Positions 1-14,700 of a stretch of 64,000 nt of DNA are shown piece by piece. The notes under the pieces are model-generated. The model did no database searches. It saw only the letters and a program-made list of their open reading frames with translations, and had not been told where the DNA came from. Origin of the DNA: Ficedula albicollis (taxonomy: Eukaryota; Chordata; Aves; Passeriformes; Muscicapidae); contig NC_021673.1 in NCBI RefSeq assembly GCF_000247815.1, positions 36,037,194 through 36,101,193 on the forward strand, given 5' to 3'. The translations under genes were made by a program, and so were the position numbers. Within the stretch, counting starts at the first letter, position 1. Each line of letters starts with the position of its first letter.

Positions 1-2795
1 CCTGACAGAATGTGCATGGTTCTTTAGAAAAAAAAAGCAATTATTTCTGTACCAGAAGTGCATAGGACTGTGGGATGCTGTTTTTGCCTTGTAAGATTAC
101 TAGGTTGAACAGCAAAAAATAAAAATAAAAAAATTTGAAAGTGTCCGTCAGATGAAATAATGAAAACCTAATCAGAAAAGTAATACGTTGGTAGGGTGCA
201 TGTTCCTAATTATAATAGCAAAATAACCAAACCTAGTATATTTAAGAATGCTAGACAGCTTTAGCAGAGGAGAGAAGTGGAAGAAGTTACAGTGAGCCAG
301 TTGTCATCAGCACTAATTTTTATTCAACTTAATTAGAGGTAAGGGTCCAGATCCTGCTGGTGGCTGTGTAAATGCCAGTGCAAGCATCCCTCAGCTCTCC
401 ATCCCAGAGGAAAGGCCAGGCTGTCTGCAGAGACCTGGCTGGATTTTTTGTGTGACTGTAAGACAAGCACGTCTCGCTGTCTGCAGGAGCACAACACGCC
501 AGCCAAACGGGAAAGGCTGGGCCACAAAGGTGCAGGGCTTCCATCAGGTGCAGATCATGGTCTGAGTTTGGATGGAGTCTTGTGCTGCTCCTGGTTTTAC
601 AAAGGGCGTGCACTTCTGTGCCCGTGAGCTGTGATGCTGCAGCCGCTGCAAAGTGAGAAGCAGCCGGAGTCAATTCCCACCCCGGCCCCACTTTGGTACT
701 CGCTCAGCCACTGCAGCAGCCCTTGGATGTGGGAGCAAAGAGTGCTGCCCAAACAGCAGCGGCTGAGACAGCTGGCAGCCTTGGGAAGGACATCCCTCTG
801 GATTCCTGCTCTGGGACCAGGTTTGCAAGGTTTCCATGCTGATTTCAGGCAAGCTGACATCGGCAGTCCAGGCAGGATCAGAAACTCTAGTTTAAATACT
901 TCACACTTGACTGAAGATACTTTGTTGAACAAAATAAACGGTTTGAAGTCTATGTTTTCCTATCAAGCTGGCTGGGAATGGAATCACTTTAGTAGAACAG
1001 TGCATACTGCTTCAGGGCCAGAAGGTTTTTCTTTGCATGAGCAGAAGAAAAAATGTTGCATCTCTGCAGAGCTTTCAACAGCAATTGCTCATCTTGTACT
1101 TCACAATAAAGCAATGAAAGCAGCAAAAGAGCAAAAAAAAGTGCAAAGCAATGTCTTCCAAATAAAAAATAGAGTTGTGGCGAAACTTCCTGTATCAGTA
1201 ACTGAGAAGTGTTTTCACAGAAGGGACTGCTGTATAGCTAAAACCCACGGTGCTTCTGCAACTGTTGACAAAACTCACTCTTCTGAAATTGTATCTCCTG
1301 TTACATTTGTGCTTATGTTTTAAAGTCCTCAAAACTTTTCGAAGTGCTCCTGATCTGTGATCCCCTTTCCTGGGCAGTAGCTTTGCCTGCAGACAGCGTG
1401 CCTTGCTGTGGATTAAGGATTATGCTGATGGGTGAAGATAACCATATTCTGGTTTGTTTACTGAAACAGGACCTTGTACCCGTCAAGCCTAAATTCTGGA
1501 TTATGTACTAGACTGGGTAGGACCTAATTCTTTTTAAACTGTAGTGGCTCAGCAAGTTCACTAGAGAGGCAAGGCTTCTCTCAGTTACTCATAGCTGCTG
1601 CGAATAAGTGCTGAATATCTGATCTCGCTTCTCCCGAGTGCGTATGAATTGCGCTGCTTCTCGCAGGCACAAGTTGTAACAATTCCTTGCATTTTTCTTT
1701 CTTTGTGTCACTTCATCCCACGGTGATCTTATCAGCACTATTTTCCTAGAAGTACTTGGATTTTTATTATTTTGTTTGCCTTGATTCAGCTGGGTGTTAA
1801 AGTGACCTCGCTTTCTCCCCCACCCACCAGCCCTCACCCTGTCTCTTTCTCCCTGTTTCTCCACCACCCTCTTTCCTTAGAGGATTTGCTGTCTTTGTAG
1901 ATTTGTTTCTCTTTCTCCTTTTCTCCCCAGTGTCCACCCTGATTTTGTAACCATAGCAATAACTGAAATACAATCCCAATATTTGCTTGCTGTAGCTATC
2001 ATCTAGCCCAACAGATGAACTGTTGGCTTTTGTGTGTCATAAGGTCTTGAAACTTAAGTCTGATACATCTGGGGAAATTTGTCTGGTGCCCAACTGTCCC
2101 TTGCAGGAAAGGATTTGTTTGTGTAAAGCTGTGTGTCAGTGGGCGCTGGTGCAAATAAAAGCAAGCCCTTATGGTAGTGAAGCCAGGGAAGGAAACTATA
2201 AAAATAAAAACATGGTTGTGTTACAGGGAAGTTCTGCTTCACACAGATATATTTCAGTCTCTTGCTTGGAATATGTACAGCTTTCATTTTCCAAGATTTT
2301 TGCAAATAATAGAAATTGTTTTGAGCTTCAGGCTGTTGCACATTAAGCCCAGCATTTGATTAGGGTGTGCTAGTGCATCTCACGACAAGTGTTTGGGTGG
2401 AGGAGATGGTTTTACACACTTCACCAGCCCCATATTTTAACCACTGAGGGCACAAGAGCTGGAAGAAAAATTCTCAATAAATCTCTTTGGCAATAAAATC
2501 TCTTATTTATGGACAGGCTTAGAAAGTATTTTCTGAAAACTATGCAGTAGCTAATGAAGCAGTTTATTAATTATGGTAGTCTTCCTGTGAGATAAATAAT
2601 TTCAGACTGTTGAACTGAGAAAGAAAATTGAAGTGACTCATTAGAGGCCACACAATTTGTCAGTGGAAGAGCTGAAACAAGCACAGAAGAATTTCTGACT
2701 GCCTGTTCCAGAAAACACAATTTCTGTCTGAGAAAAATTTATGTATTTTTTTTTCAAGTTAATATTAACATTGGTAATATCAATATAATTGTTGA

Positions 2796-2895
2796 AATAG
2801 ACTGGTTTTTTGTGACTAGTGAAAGAATGGGAAGACTGAACTCCCAATAGACTGGTTTTTCATGACTAGTGAAAGAATGGGAAGACTGAACTCCT
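2796..2895. repeat. Tandem duplication, 50-bp period
   Basis: Two adjacent 50-bp copies (2796-2845 and 2846-2895) begin aatagactgg and differ at about three positions. Confidence 0.95.
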
Positions 2896-4403
2896 CAAGC
2901 TTACAGAGGGTGCAGGCTCAACTTTAGGATTCAAATCTGTATTAAGGTGGGACTTTGTGTTTGGATTTAATGCTCCTGAAATTTCCTGAACTTTACTGAT
3001 GAGATTTTGGCTCCGAATGACAAAAATTAACTGATCTTCTGAGACTTCTGTCATCTGAGATGATGGAAGCCTTGTGAGATCAGCTTCCCTGGCATCGTGG
3101 CTTTCACTGAAATCCCAGGAGAGCACTTACTTTCACATAATGTCAACCATATCCAAAGCAGGACTAACAAATACCCTGCAGAGCTCCTTCTAAGATCACA
3201 GACACATTTGAAACCCTGCTACAAGCTGTGTGCAGTCCGAGGGAATGTTCACAGCATTTGCTGTTTCTCCTGTCAGATATGGCCAGTGACACTTCTCAGT
3301 GCTGGGAAGGATATATACTGTCTTCCAGATGTTCATTAGTGCAACTTCTCATTTATGTTCAGAGGAGGGAATTTAAAAACTGTGACAGGCTAGTTCTCCC
3401 ACCCTGGAAACACTTATGCTGCCAACTATGCTCAGCTCTGTTTTTTTTTACCAGCAAAAATTATTGGCCAGTCAAGTTTATCTGAGATTTTAGTGTATAA
3501 AATTCTGTGAATAATCTTCCTGAATGTGCTCTGTAGTCAGACTGCATGGGATGTAGCATAGTTAGTTGTGTCCTCTGCACTCTGTATCCCTTTTATTCTG
3601 ATTCTTGCACAGCCCACTTTATGGGATGCCCTCCCAGGGGACCTAATCTGCCTTTTCTCCATTTTTTTGCTCACGTGCTGAGGACTGCCTCTGGCAATGT
3701 GGGCACATCCAGGTTACTCTGCTTTAGATAATTTCCTTCATTTCAAAGAAATTACAATACAAAGAAGACAGTGAAATACTGGACATGGCTGGAATATTGC
3801 AGTGGCAGGGGGAACAAGGACTTTGACCAGCTGAAGTTGAACTAACATGGAGATTTGACCAAAAAGCTCTCAGTTTTTTAAGAATATAATTCAATTATGC
3901 AAAACCTTCCTCTTCTAGTTATGGATGTGCTTTTTTTTCCTCCCATTTTTTATATGAAGGTCACAGTGAAACCAACTCTTTTTCATATTGAAAAAATGTT
4001 CCACAAATCTTACTTTAAGATAATATCAGATTCTTAACGTAGTAACAATATCAGTGGAGAAGTACTTTAATTTAGGATTGTTACCTTCATGATATACATT
4101 TTCATTCATGAAAGCTTGGTCTTAAAATTATGTTTAAAAAAAAAAAAAAGAAAGAAAGCTTTTGTAAAACAGAAAATAGCAGACAGGATTCTTGAAGTTT
4201 TGTTGTTCAGTCTACTGGAAATCATTTAAAACCAAACATCCACTTTTTCACTGCAGCTCCTCTCCGTTTTAGTTTTCCAAGATGAACGTTCAGAAAGGAG
4301 ACAAACCACACAAGCAACTTAAAGCAGAGTTTCATAATCCTTTACCTTTAAAATATCAGAGTCAGGATTTTTGGTATAGTCAAAGATTATTTTTCAAATT
4401 TAG

Positions 4404-4482
4404 CCCTGATCCTCAGCTGTAAACCTGGATAAATTGACTTCAAATGAATTGTATGGTTTTTGCATCAGCTGAGGACCTAGTT
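4404..4482. repeat. Palindromic MITE-like remnant
   Basis: The 10-bp inverted repeat tcctcagctg (4410-4419) and cagctgagga (4466-4475) encloses about 46 bases. Its outer bases ccctgatcc resemble ancient sauropsid palindromic elements. It is more decayed than the copy at 17968. Confidence 0.45.
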
Positions 4483-7400
4483 TATACTTCTGAATCTCAA
4501 AATTTCCTTTAGGCAAGTTTTGGCCCTTCCAGAATTTGATACTGCCAGGTAAGCATTTTGTTTATATTGGCTTTATCGGGTTTTTTTTAGAATTTATTTT
4601 ATTCTGTATTTTACAGAATGTTCTACAAACTACATGCATTCTGACTACAGAGCATATGTGGGAATGTTATTCATAGCATTTTATACACTAAATATTTAGG
4701 ACATATTTTCCTCTTACTCTTGCACATTTTGGTGTTTTGACAACTGCTCCAGAATCTCACATGAACTTTATCTGACTTCATTTTTCAACTCAGCTTCCTG
4801 TAGGTGTTCATTACATAATATTTAAGGATACATTATTTTCTCTAATCCCAAAAATAATATCAGAAGACTTTTATAATTGATTCATCATATCAAACAACCG
4901 CCAGCGATTTTGTGACAGGTATTGGTATCTGTCCCTAGTGATTCATAATGAAAAACTGCCAGATATTTCTTTGAAAGTGATGGATGATTCATGTTGTTAT
5001 ATTTAGGTCACATTATTCTGGAATGTTTAAATTAGACTACAAGCCACCTCTGAATGTAGATATGCAAACATAGAGTACATTTTTAGTTTCCCATCTGGAA
5101 ATACGTATAAAGTCCAGGACTGTTTGCAAGTCGCGAGAAATATTGTTGTATTTTTATTTTGGTATTTCAGTTCACACTCATACTAGCATGAAAAGTTTAG
5201 CAATGGCATATCCTCAATACTGCCCTTAAATGCCAAGGTTGCACATGAAGTCCAATGGGATCTAGCAAATGTTTAAACTTTTATTAAAGCCCAAAGCCTA
5301 AAATAGACTTTACTAGACCTGTACAAATTATTTTAAATTATGTAAATATTTTTAATATGTCTGGCTTCTGACAGAACACCACTATACACTGAAGTATGAC
5401 ATTCACCTTACTGTGCCAACTTTTTATTTTTTTTTTTTTTTCTTCCCAAAATACCTATCATCATTACTGGATTTGACTAGAGTCTGCTTTATGTGCTGCT
5501 TGTGGTTCAGGAGAAATATATGTGAAGAGGATGGACTGTGTTGCCTGGCTGTTAACAGAGGCTCTTTAGCATGAGGTTGAGCGTGAACTTTGTTTTGGCT
5601 GCCAACAAAGCAGCCAGGAGATACCCAGGGTAAGGGTGGGGAGGTCCTGATCTGCTTTCCATCTAATGGACGTGTGCAGCTGCTCTGCAGGCTGCTGGTG
5701 GTGTGCAGTGTGTGACTATGACAGAGAGAAAACTATTTATTTGGAGGTTTGTGACAGGTACTGCTCTAACTTCATCTTCCAGGAATTTTATTAAATTAAA
5801 AAACCCTGCCAAAACATTAATATATGGATGTGTACCAAACCTGGGGTTTTGAGTACGTTGTTTAAGCTAGAGGCAGTGGTGGGTGATAGTAAGAACTGTC
5901 TGAAGAGCCCCAGGTTTATTGGTCAGAAGTTTGAATGTGTGCGTGTTCGTGCACATGTCCATTGTTCTTTCCCGTGGTTATGGTGGGTCTTTTTTCCTCC
6001 TCCATTCCATGCAATTTTGCTATGCAAGCATAATCTTATCTAGGCCTATTTGGCTAACTTTGTCCACCTATTTATTTGCGTATTACCTTATCTTCTGTGT
6101 AGAAACCACTTTTCCTGAAATGCTTTAGAATGCTGAAGAAAAATAAATGTCTGAAAATCCATGTGTGCTATCCAAAGAACACTTACTAACACTTAGGGTG
6201 ACTACCATTTTCACAAAGAAAAAGCAATTTGTTCGGCTACGTGAATTTGCTGAGGCTTGTCAGTCTTCTAAATCATGTTAGTTGTGGATTAGTTTGATTG
6301 GAAACTTGATCCAAGCAATGTTTGAATTAGTTGCATACACAGCTCCCAGAGGTAATCTAGAGTTTATGTGAAAAAAGGTATATAACCACATCAGTATTGA
6401 GAATTAAAATAGGAATGAATTGCCCTTGGTGAAATTTGTGGTTACTGGGATTGTTCAAGGATACTGAAATTCTTCATTTAAGTAAGAAATAAGAAAATAA
6501 GGTAGCCTAATCTCATTTTAAAGATTTTAGAAAGCCAAACTTCCTTTTCTACTGCACTTAAAATTCAAGATGTGTTTATGCTAGTCTTAGTAAAACAGGT
6601 ATATGTGACTCATGATGCTAGTTTAATACTGCCCACAAAAATCCAAATAACATGTGGATACCATGACTTGTAGTACCCATCCAGTATGTTCTTTCCTCCT
6701 ACAGGAGTGAAGGAGGAAAGCTATCCCTAGGGCTCCTGGTCACTGCAGCCTGGCTGATGACCAGCTGGATGAAGTAGCCCTAAACTTCCTCCCATCTTTG
6801 GTTTGTTCCCTCCATAGTGAAAAATCATGAACATGCATTTCTCTGGAGCATGTAAGGTCTCCCTGCAGGAACTTTTCAGGTCTGAAGTGGAAGTGAAGCT
6901 CTCTTGAGTTGTGAAGGAGATGATATGGAACCAGGATTAAGTCCCGGATGTCTTTAAACAGATTCTAAATTCTGTATTAAAAAATCTACTGTAGATTCTG
7001 TTGAGCCTCCTGCCAGTTGCAGAACAGGAGGAATCATGATGTGCATGTAGTTGGGAAACTGCATTTGCCTGAAGTCATGAGATGCATGACTTCCAGTGCT
7101 GATACTGGGCCACGAGAGACACACCACAGTCCTGGTGCTCCTGAGGTGAAGGAGCAGATGTGCCAACTCTGCAGGCAGTGAAGCAGGACCCCTTCCCCCA
7201 CAGGGTTTGTGAAAGACTATGAGAGCCCAGCTCTCACCAGCAGACACCTCCTGGCCCTTCCCAAGCCTTGGTGTAAGGCAGGCAGGGGCTGGTGTTGGGC
7301 TTTGCTTTGCAGGACAGCCAGAAGTGCATCCGTGTCTCTGTGGCTGCTCCTCTTTTTTGATGGAGAAAGCCACTCAGGACACAGCCCCTCTCCTCTGGTT

Positions 7401-8680
7401 TTACACACCCAGCAGGTAATGTTAGCATGGTGTCAGTGAAAACCCAACCTGTCCACTTGAATCTCTGTGCAGCATTTGATGTATCTTCCTTAATAAATTA
7501 TGTACTTTGAGGAGCAATAACAATAGCTGAGATTCTTGAGACAAGAAGAGTCACGTTACCAGAAGCACCAAAAAGGCTGATTAAAATTAAATCGTAGTAG
7601 ACAACAGTTGTGTTACAAAGGAAGGCTCGATTACAGCCAAATCACTTTCTTTGCTAACCTCTGACTTATTTATTTCTCCTGCATGCTGCAGTCTGCATAC
7701 TCTTTCTGATTGTAATGAGCATTAATTGATTAGCTGGATCTATGAAGAGCTTGAGCACTCGTAAGTACTATCCCAGTGGGTACACAACTAAATAGTTTAT
7801 GAGGTAATTAGTATTTTAATGCCTTTTCTAATGAGCCTTTTCAGTAATGAAATCTCATGAGAACATTATTGGTTCATATATATTTCTTCAGACAAAACAA
7901 AAGGTAAGCTAATGCTATTAAGAGATTTTAAAGCTAGTTTATAAAATGCTTTTCAGTAACTTACTTTTGAATGCTTGCCTTGGTTCATTTTGCTTTATTA
8001 AAAAAAAAAAAAATCCATCTTAGTTTTTCCCCCTGCTCTGCCTCTTTCACTCCTGTCTTTTGACAGAATTCTTACACTATACTGCAATTTCAAATAATTG
8101 GGATAATTTCTGAGGCTGCTACCCGATCTCCTAAGCTCAGCTGTAAGTAAATAATACCATACTGTCTGAGCGTGTTGTTTCAGATGTGTTCTCATCCTGG
8201 AAAAAAAACCAACTCTGTGCCTGGCTGCACAGTGCCTTGGATTTATGACTCTGTCAAGTTTGAGAGATTGACCAACCTCTGCAAAGCTTTTCAATGTCAA
8301 ACTGAGCTCTGTTCTGGAGGCTTGAAAGCAGCACAAAACTTGCAACCATACATGCAGTTTTCAGCTTTGTTGGATATACTCCATTTTACCTATGCTTAGT
8401 CCATAGTGGAAAGGACTAGTCCTTTGCCTTGAATTTTATTTTTCTGGTACCTAAAAGAAGACAGCTGAATATGGCTTTTCTGGAAAGAGATTTTTCAGAG
8501 TATGAATGGCTCATTTTATCATTGGCCACAGAGATTTTTGTTCTCTGGAGATCACAAGATCTCAGTAGCTTTTATCTCTCAGGGCTCACACCTACATGGA
8601 AAGTGCAGTCTTGTCCTGAGTGGGACTTCAACTGCAGTTTAGCAGCAGATAGAAATGTGGGGAAACAGCCTGAGCCAAAC

Positions 8681-8780
8681 AGTGAAGCATCTGCCTTTTG
8701 GAAACGTGTTGCATAAATTAGTTTTATATTAGTGAAGCATCTGTGTTTTGGAAACCGGTTTCATAAATTAGTTTTACATG
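8681..8780. repeat. Tandem duplication, 50-bp period, diverged
   Basis: Two adjacent 50-bp copies begin agtgaagcatctg and differ at about seven positions. This is the most diverged, and so presumably one of the oldest, of the duplications here. Confidence 0.92.
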
Positions 8781-11700
8781 ATCTAGGTGATGTATGCCTT
8801 GAAATGCTTTAGAAACTTCATTTAAAGTTTAGGGGTGTACAAATCCTATTTAATATTAGAAGCTGTAGGAATAAAACGGTAAGAAATTCCCCTATACAGC
8901 TCTCATTATGTAATGTAGGATGTAATGAGTCTAATTCATCCTCAGGGTGTCTTTAATGGTGTCAGCACAGTGTTGCAAAGGATAGATTTGGCCTAGGGAC
9001 ATCACAACCATAAAACCTGTCTTCCACTGGCATTTCTCTCTCTGCCTCCAAAGCTTTTCTGAGACATGTCACTATGATATATTAGTAGCCTAGTTCTTTT
9101 TGATGACTGGAAGTTAGTAGTAGTATGGGTGTTGTTTTCTCCAAACGAATATAAAAAGCCCCATTTTCAGTTAGGGCAGCCCTAAAAGCCCCCTCCAGAG
9201 CACAGAGACATGGTGTCTTTGGCTTCATGTGTGTGACACTGCTTGCAGTACCATGCATTAGCAGCATTTATGAAATGAAGAACGCCCAGCACTGAGCAGT
9301 GCTTTCCACATTGCCTGCCATCTCCACACCCTTCTGCAGCCCAAGCCCAACAGCGCAGGCGAGGCTGACGGCTCCTGGGTCAGCTCCTAACTGCACCCAC
9401 GGGCTGTCAGGCTCTCAGTGCTCACCCAGGGCACTGCTGGAGCCCTCTTCTCAAGGCAGACTCTTAGGATGGGAGCTGAGCAGCCTAATCTGTTCCCTTG
9501 GCTAAGGTGAGGCAGCTTCTTGTGTCCATGTTGAGGGTTTGTTCAAAATGCAGAGTGAATCAGATTTGCCTGCCTTGCCTTCTGAGGTGAGCCAGCCCCT
9601 GGCTGCTCTGGGACCCTCTGCATGGTCTGCAACCCACACCAGTGCCCAGAGAAGCAAGTTCAAGAGAGATGGTGCACATCAGGTTACCAGCCCAAGAGCA
9701 GAGGAAAAATATCCTCAGAGAAATATTTTGGTTTCCATTCTGGAAAGTTCAGAGAGGGTGTTTCTGGTCTGTATTCAGAAGCTTCCTTAGGGGACAAATG
9801 ATCCCTCATCTGTCTGAGGGTAGGAGCTCCTAACTGCCTGGCTTTAATGGCCTTTGGACTTTGCTGAACACTAATGGAGCACAGTAAGAATTAAATTGGG
9901 GTGGTGGGAAGAACCAGTTGCCAGATGTTGCTTTTGATTTGGTAGTATTTCTTTTAATCTTGAAACGGGCTGCAGTTGTTTTCCTTACTTTTCAGAGGCT
10001 CTATTTGTTTGTGCTTCCTGAGTCATCACCTGTCTTTGCCAAGACTTTATTATATCTAACAAAAGGTATATTATTGATGCCCTGTGGCATGCACAAAGCC
10101 TTTCTATGAACTCCACTAGACATGTGTTCCTTCCAGATTCATTTTCCTTCCTGTCTCTGCTCCTGAGCAAGTCCCTGCTCCAGGCTCTGCTCTGACAGTG
10201 TGTAAATGCTCAGCAGGCTTTGACACCTCATCTGCTTGAAAGCAAGCTTTCTCAGCTTTTGATGCATTTGGATCAGTCCTCTTACCTTTCTATAATAACA
10301 CCTATACATGTAGGCACTGAAGAAATGTCTCTATTAGAAATACTTGGAAAGAGCAAAAGGAACTTAAAAGAGAAGTTTGCCACTCTCCTTCTTTCTTTCT
10401 CCTCGTTGTGTATACCATGAGGTCATGATTAATGGCTTTGATGATGTTTGGAGGGCAGAAATCACTTGTATGTTCAATTCAGGAAGACCTCTGAATTGGC
10501 AGGGCCAGGGGAATGGGCAGCTCTGGGGGTGGAAGGACCCATGATGTCATCTCATGTGGCCTCAGGGGACACAGCTATTGCTTCTTTAGGCATTACTCTT
10601 GTACAGTATTAAGGTGTGTGGGTTATTTTGGCCTTGAAAATGCATTAATTCTGCCCTGAGCAATGGAAAGATTCCCCACTCTCTGGAGAGGCTCTTTAGG
10701 ATGGAGGGAGTCTTAATGTGCAGGACAATCAGAGGACTCTAGACTTTACTGATACACTTCTAGTGATGCAAACTGAGTTCAAAAGAATGGGAACCTCTAG
10801 ACGAAGTGTACTTGAAACAAAACTACTATGAGATGGAGAAGTATACACAGTAGAGAAATAGGATATCTTGACACTTATTCATGGCTTTCCTGGGATGTCT
10901 TGGACTGTACAAACTCACTGCCATTTTGTGAGTGAAACCCTAGAGTCCCTGTGGCAATAATTCTTACTAAAATTTAACTTATTTTGCTTTGAAGAAAAAA
11001 AAGAAAAAGTAAATTTATTGCAGTAGTGTAACTCCTGTCAATCCCAGATATAAAGGAATTATGAAAAGCATATAATTTAAGAAATTATGGACAGACCCTC
11101 AATTTCCTTCCTTGAATTTTGAGAATATCTATTTTCTATGTAGAAAGAAGAGTGGAGTTGAGCACTTTCTTTTTTTCAGCCTCTTCTTTCAGCAAAAGAA
11201 AATGCTATTCAAGACATGTTGGGTAGTCTGTCTGGTGTCATTGAGAAGCTCTGTAAGAGATATGCTATCTCTGTTTTGCTTTTAGGCTAAATGAATACAT
11301 TCAGTAGGCATGGATAGTGTAAGCATGGTATTCTCAGGAAATCTTATTTCCTTACAATCTACTAAACTTTAATTCAGAATAATTGTGTGTTGTATTTATA
11401 GTTCAATTTAGATAATGTTTGCTAGTATTTACATGTTGTGCCTGGCTAATAGTTGGCAGATATAGAATGAAAATAAAATACAGAGAATCCAGACAATAAA
11501 CATCCCAGTTCACAGTTAGACTGTGAGTCTTTGTGTTTCTTCATAGTGTGATTTCAGAATCTAATTAAGCAGATGCTCAAGTAGCTTGGGGATCCAAGCC
11601 TTAAATTGCTCTATTAAATTACTTTTTCCTATCAGCCTAAGCTTAAGTGTCAAGGATAAATTTAAAATAAGGAACAAATATTTAGGATTAAAAGAATGAC

Positions 11701-14700
11701 ATCAACTAAATCACCTAAAAAAGCCAGAAATAAACTGTTAGCTAACAACATAAAATGCAAACCGGAAATGTGGGAAAGTACAGTGCATTATACAACAGGA
11801 TTGCTTTTTGTGAAGAAGATACAGCAAAATAGATGCCTAAATGCCTGAATTGTTTTCTGGGAATACGGTACCATTTTGCATGCAGGTGTTATTTACATTA
11901 CTAAGTAGGTTCATTTCCTTTCCCACTTGTCAGTCACATCCGAATCAAAAACTTGTCCCTGTGCATTTGGGAGGAGAGGGAACAGCTAGTGGCATATAAT
12001 TTAAACTAAGTAGGAGGAATATCCTAGTTTATGTGTAAATACAGTAAAAAATCAGGGATATCTTACATTGTAATGTCTCTTTATGAATATCACTGCTTTA
12101 TTTCATTAATGGTGTTATCCCTCAGCAAAGAAAATAAAGATTTCTGGGTTTGTAAATGAAGCTGAAACCATGGGGCTCACAGTATGAGGGCCACCCTGAG
12201 TACAATGTCTGCATTAATCTTTGCTCCTTGCACAGAAGGCTGGAGCTGGCTGCCAGAGCTAATGAATGGGTTCTGACTCTGCCACGTTAGGCTATTAGCA
12301 AATACAAAGGCTGGTCACACATTATAGTTTGTCTGATAGCTTCAGATATAAGCATTAGAAAAACATTCGTTCAACAGTAATAATTAGTCAGCAATAGAGG
12401 CGGGTTTTGCAGATTGCTTTTGAGCACTGAGGCAAATGTGACTTTCTGTGGGAAAACGTGTTGCCTGTCTAGTGATTCATAAAAAGCATAAAAAGGCACT
12501 TCAGTTTCATCTCTTCTAAAGGTGAGACCAAACCACAGCATTTCTGCAAAACCCTAATAACCTCAGTCTTTACTGCAAACACTGTAGTGTTTTAAGAGCA
12601 CTAGTCTTCCCCAGTTTAACAAAAAAAAATCTTACTGGGAATTTGTTCCTGGCTTGGATTAGGGTCACGCTTGCACAGATACAGTGCTTCACTGAGTGGA
12701 TTCTTTTTAGCTTAAACCTTAACAGTTAAATTAGGAGAAAACTCACAACTGGCTCAGAGGAGCTCAGCAAATCACCAGGCAGCCTGGGCTGCTGAGATGC
12801 TTTCGTTCTTTAGCAATGAACTCATACCTTGGGGTTTGTATTCTCGGGGAGAAGAAGCCATAGTTCAGAGAACTGCTAGAAGCAGGATGGTTAAATGAAG
12901 CCCAACAGTAAGCAATTCGTGTTACTGAAGCATGTCATTGAAACTTGGCAAGCGCTAGGTCGGAGCTTGTGCTGTGGAATGGCTTTAAGTGCTTGTCATC
13001 CCACAGATACCGCTGCAAGTGTTCTGTATTGTCTCTCCTTTCCTGCGCTGTCTGGGAGAGTGAGTACAAGAATAAGTCTCTGCGTTTTCATTTGTTTGAC
13101 TTTGAGTTTTCTGTGCTTTGGTTTCAGTAGCGTGGCTATCAGATGAATGAGGTTGAATCCGTGCCAGGAGGGATGCAAAACAGCCCATTACTTCATTGTG
13201 TGGTTGATTTGCTTGTTTGTTTTAAAAGTTTGCATGTACTGGTGAATGCGAGGGGATGATAGCATCTAATAATTGTAGTGCTGGCAGGAGCGAGGCAAGT
13301 TTACCCACACAGCCTGCCAAGGTACCTCTAGTCTGGCTTGCAGCACCTTTTTATTTTCCAGTGGTTGTCCTGCTGCTGTAACACAGACCCAGAGAGCAGC
13401 TTTAAAGTACTCACAACTGGTGTATGCAGGGAGACCACCAAATTAATTCTCCTTTTTCATGTAATTAGTTTTTGACTGCTATGTTGCCATATCTTGTGCC
13501 AAGGTATTTAACAGGGGGCTCCTGCTGTGAGTCCTCATTTCCACTTTTGCTCTGATGCAACTAAAGGGAAATTATTCCCTTCCCAAGATGATCGTTCTGC
13601 GAAAGATTTTCGGGGGGATCTGCCAAGAGCAGAAAGTATGAATAGATTAACAAATGCTGGTAATCCCTGCATTGCAGAAAGATGAACTTGATCTCTGTGT
13701 ATTTGCAGGTTTGTGTCAAATAGTCCAGAGAAATAGAAGATTGTTCTAAAGAGCTGGTAATAATTTCAGTGCGCAGAGTTTGCTTCAGTTCTACCATTCT
13801 AGAGTTCTGAGAATGAATTGCAGGTGTCACAATGAGGGCTTCCTCTGCTGCACACATTCTCTTGGCATGGACTCAGGACTTCACTGTAACAGTGACTTCT
13901 ATCATCCAGAGCAACAGAGTATGGTTGGCCATTAAATATCAATTGTTTTTAAGGACATCCTTACTAGTCCTAATTAAAATACCTGTAATTACTAAATTAC
14001 TTCAATAGTTAAGATAAATCTCCAGATTATTTTCTGTTTACTGGGTTGCTAGGGGTACCTAATACATCAATATGTGTAGAAGTGTTCAATGAGGCTGCCA
14101 GGTTTTTTGAAAGAGTTTTACATGCTTCAGAAGTAGACCCCATTTGGCTAAGGAATTGGCCAAAGACTAAAAATGTGACATCATTCTTGGCAAGTCACAG
14201 AGATATTTTTGTTAACAGGCGCTATATAAAAAGTGTACTATACTTCTAAGCAAAAATCTGTGTGTAAGAAAAATGAAATATCTTCTAGTTGGGAATAATT
14301 TTTCAAAGAAATGCAATTTATTGACTAGTCCTGTGTACGAGTCTGTTAATGCAATGTATTTGTTCTTCTATATCCTTTTTCTCTTTAAATGCAATTAGTG
14401 TGTATGACCTGAATACTTTTAAATCAATACGATTATTTAGCAGATAAATGCAATTATTCCCTATTAATTCTTTCATCAATTCCATTTTTGTGTAAGAGAC
14501 ATACTGCAATTGTCTTCTTGAGTCCAATCACATATTTCAACTTCCAACAATTATGTTTTAACTTAATTCCAATGACTGATTAAAACCATGTGTATTCAGG
14601 TTTAGATAGATGTACTTACTATGGGATTGTTAGACCTGCAGAGAATATGTTTTTAATAATCCATTAGTATTTAATTAGCATGCAATAACTGTCTTATTAA

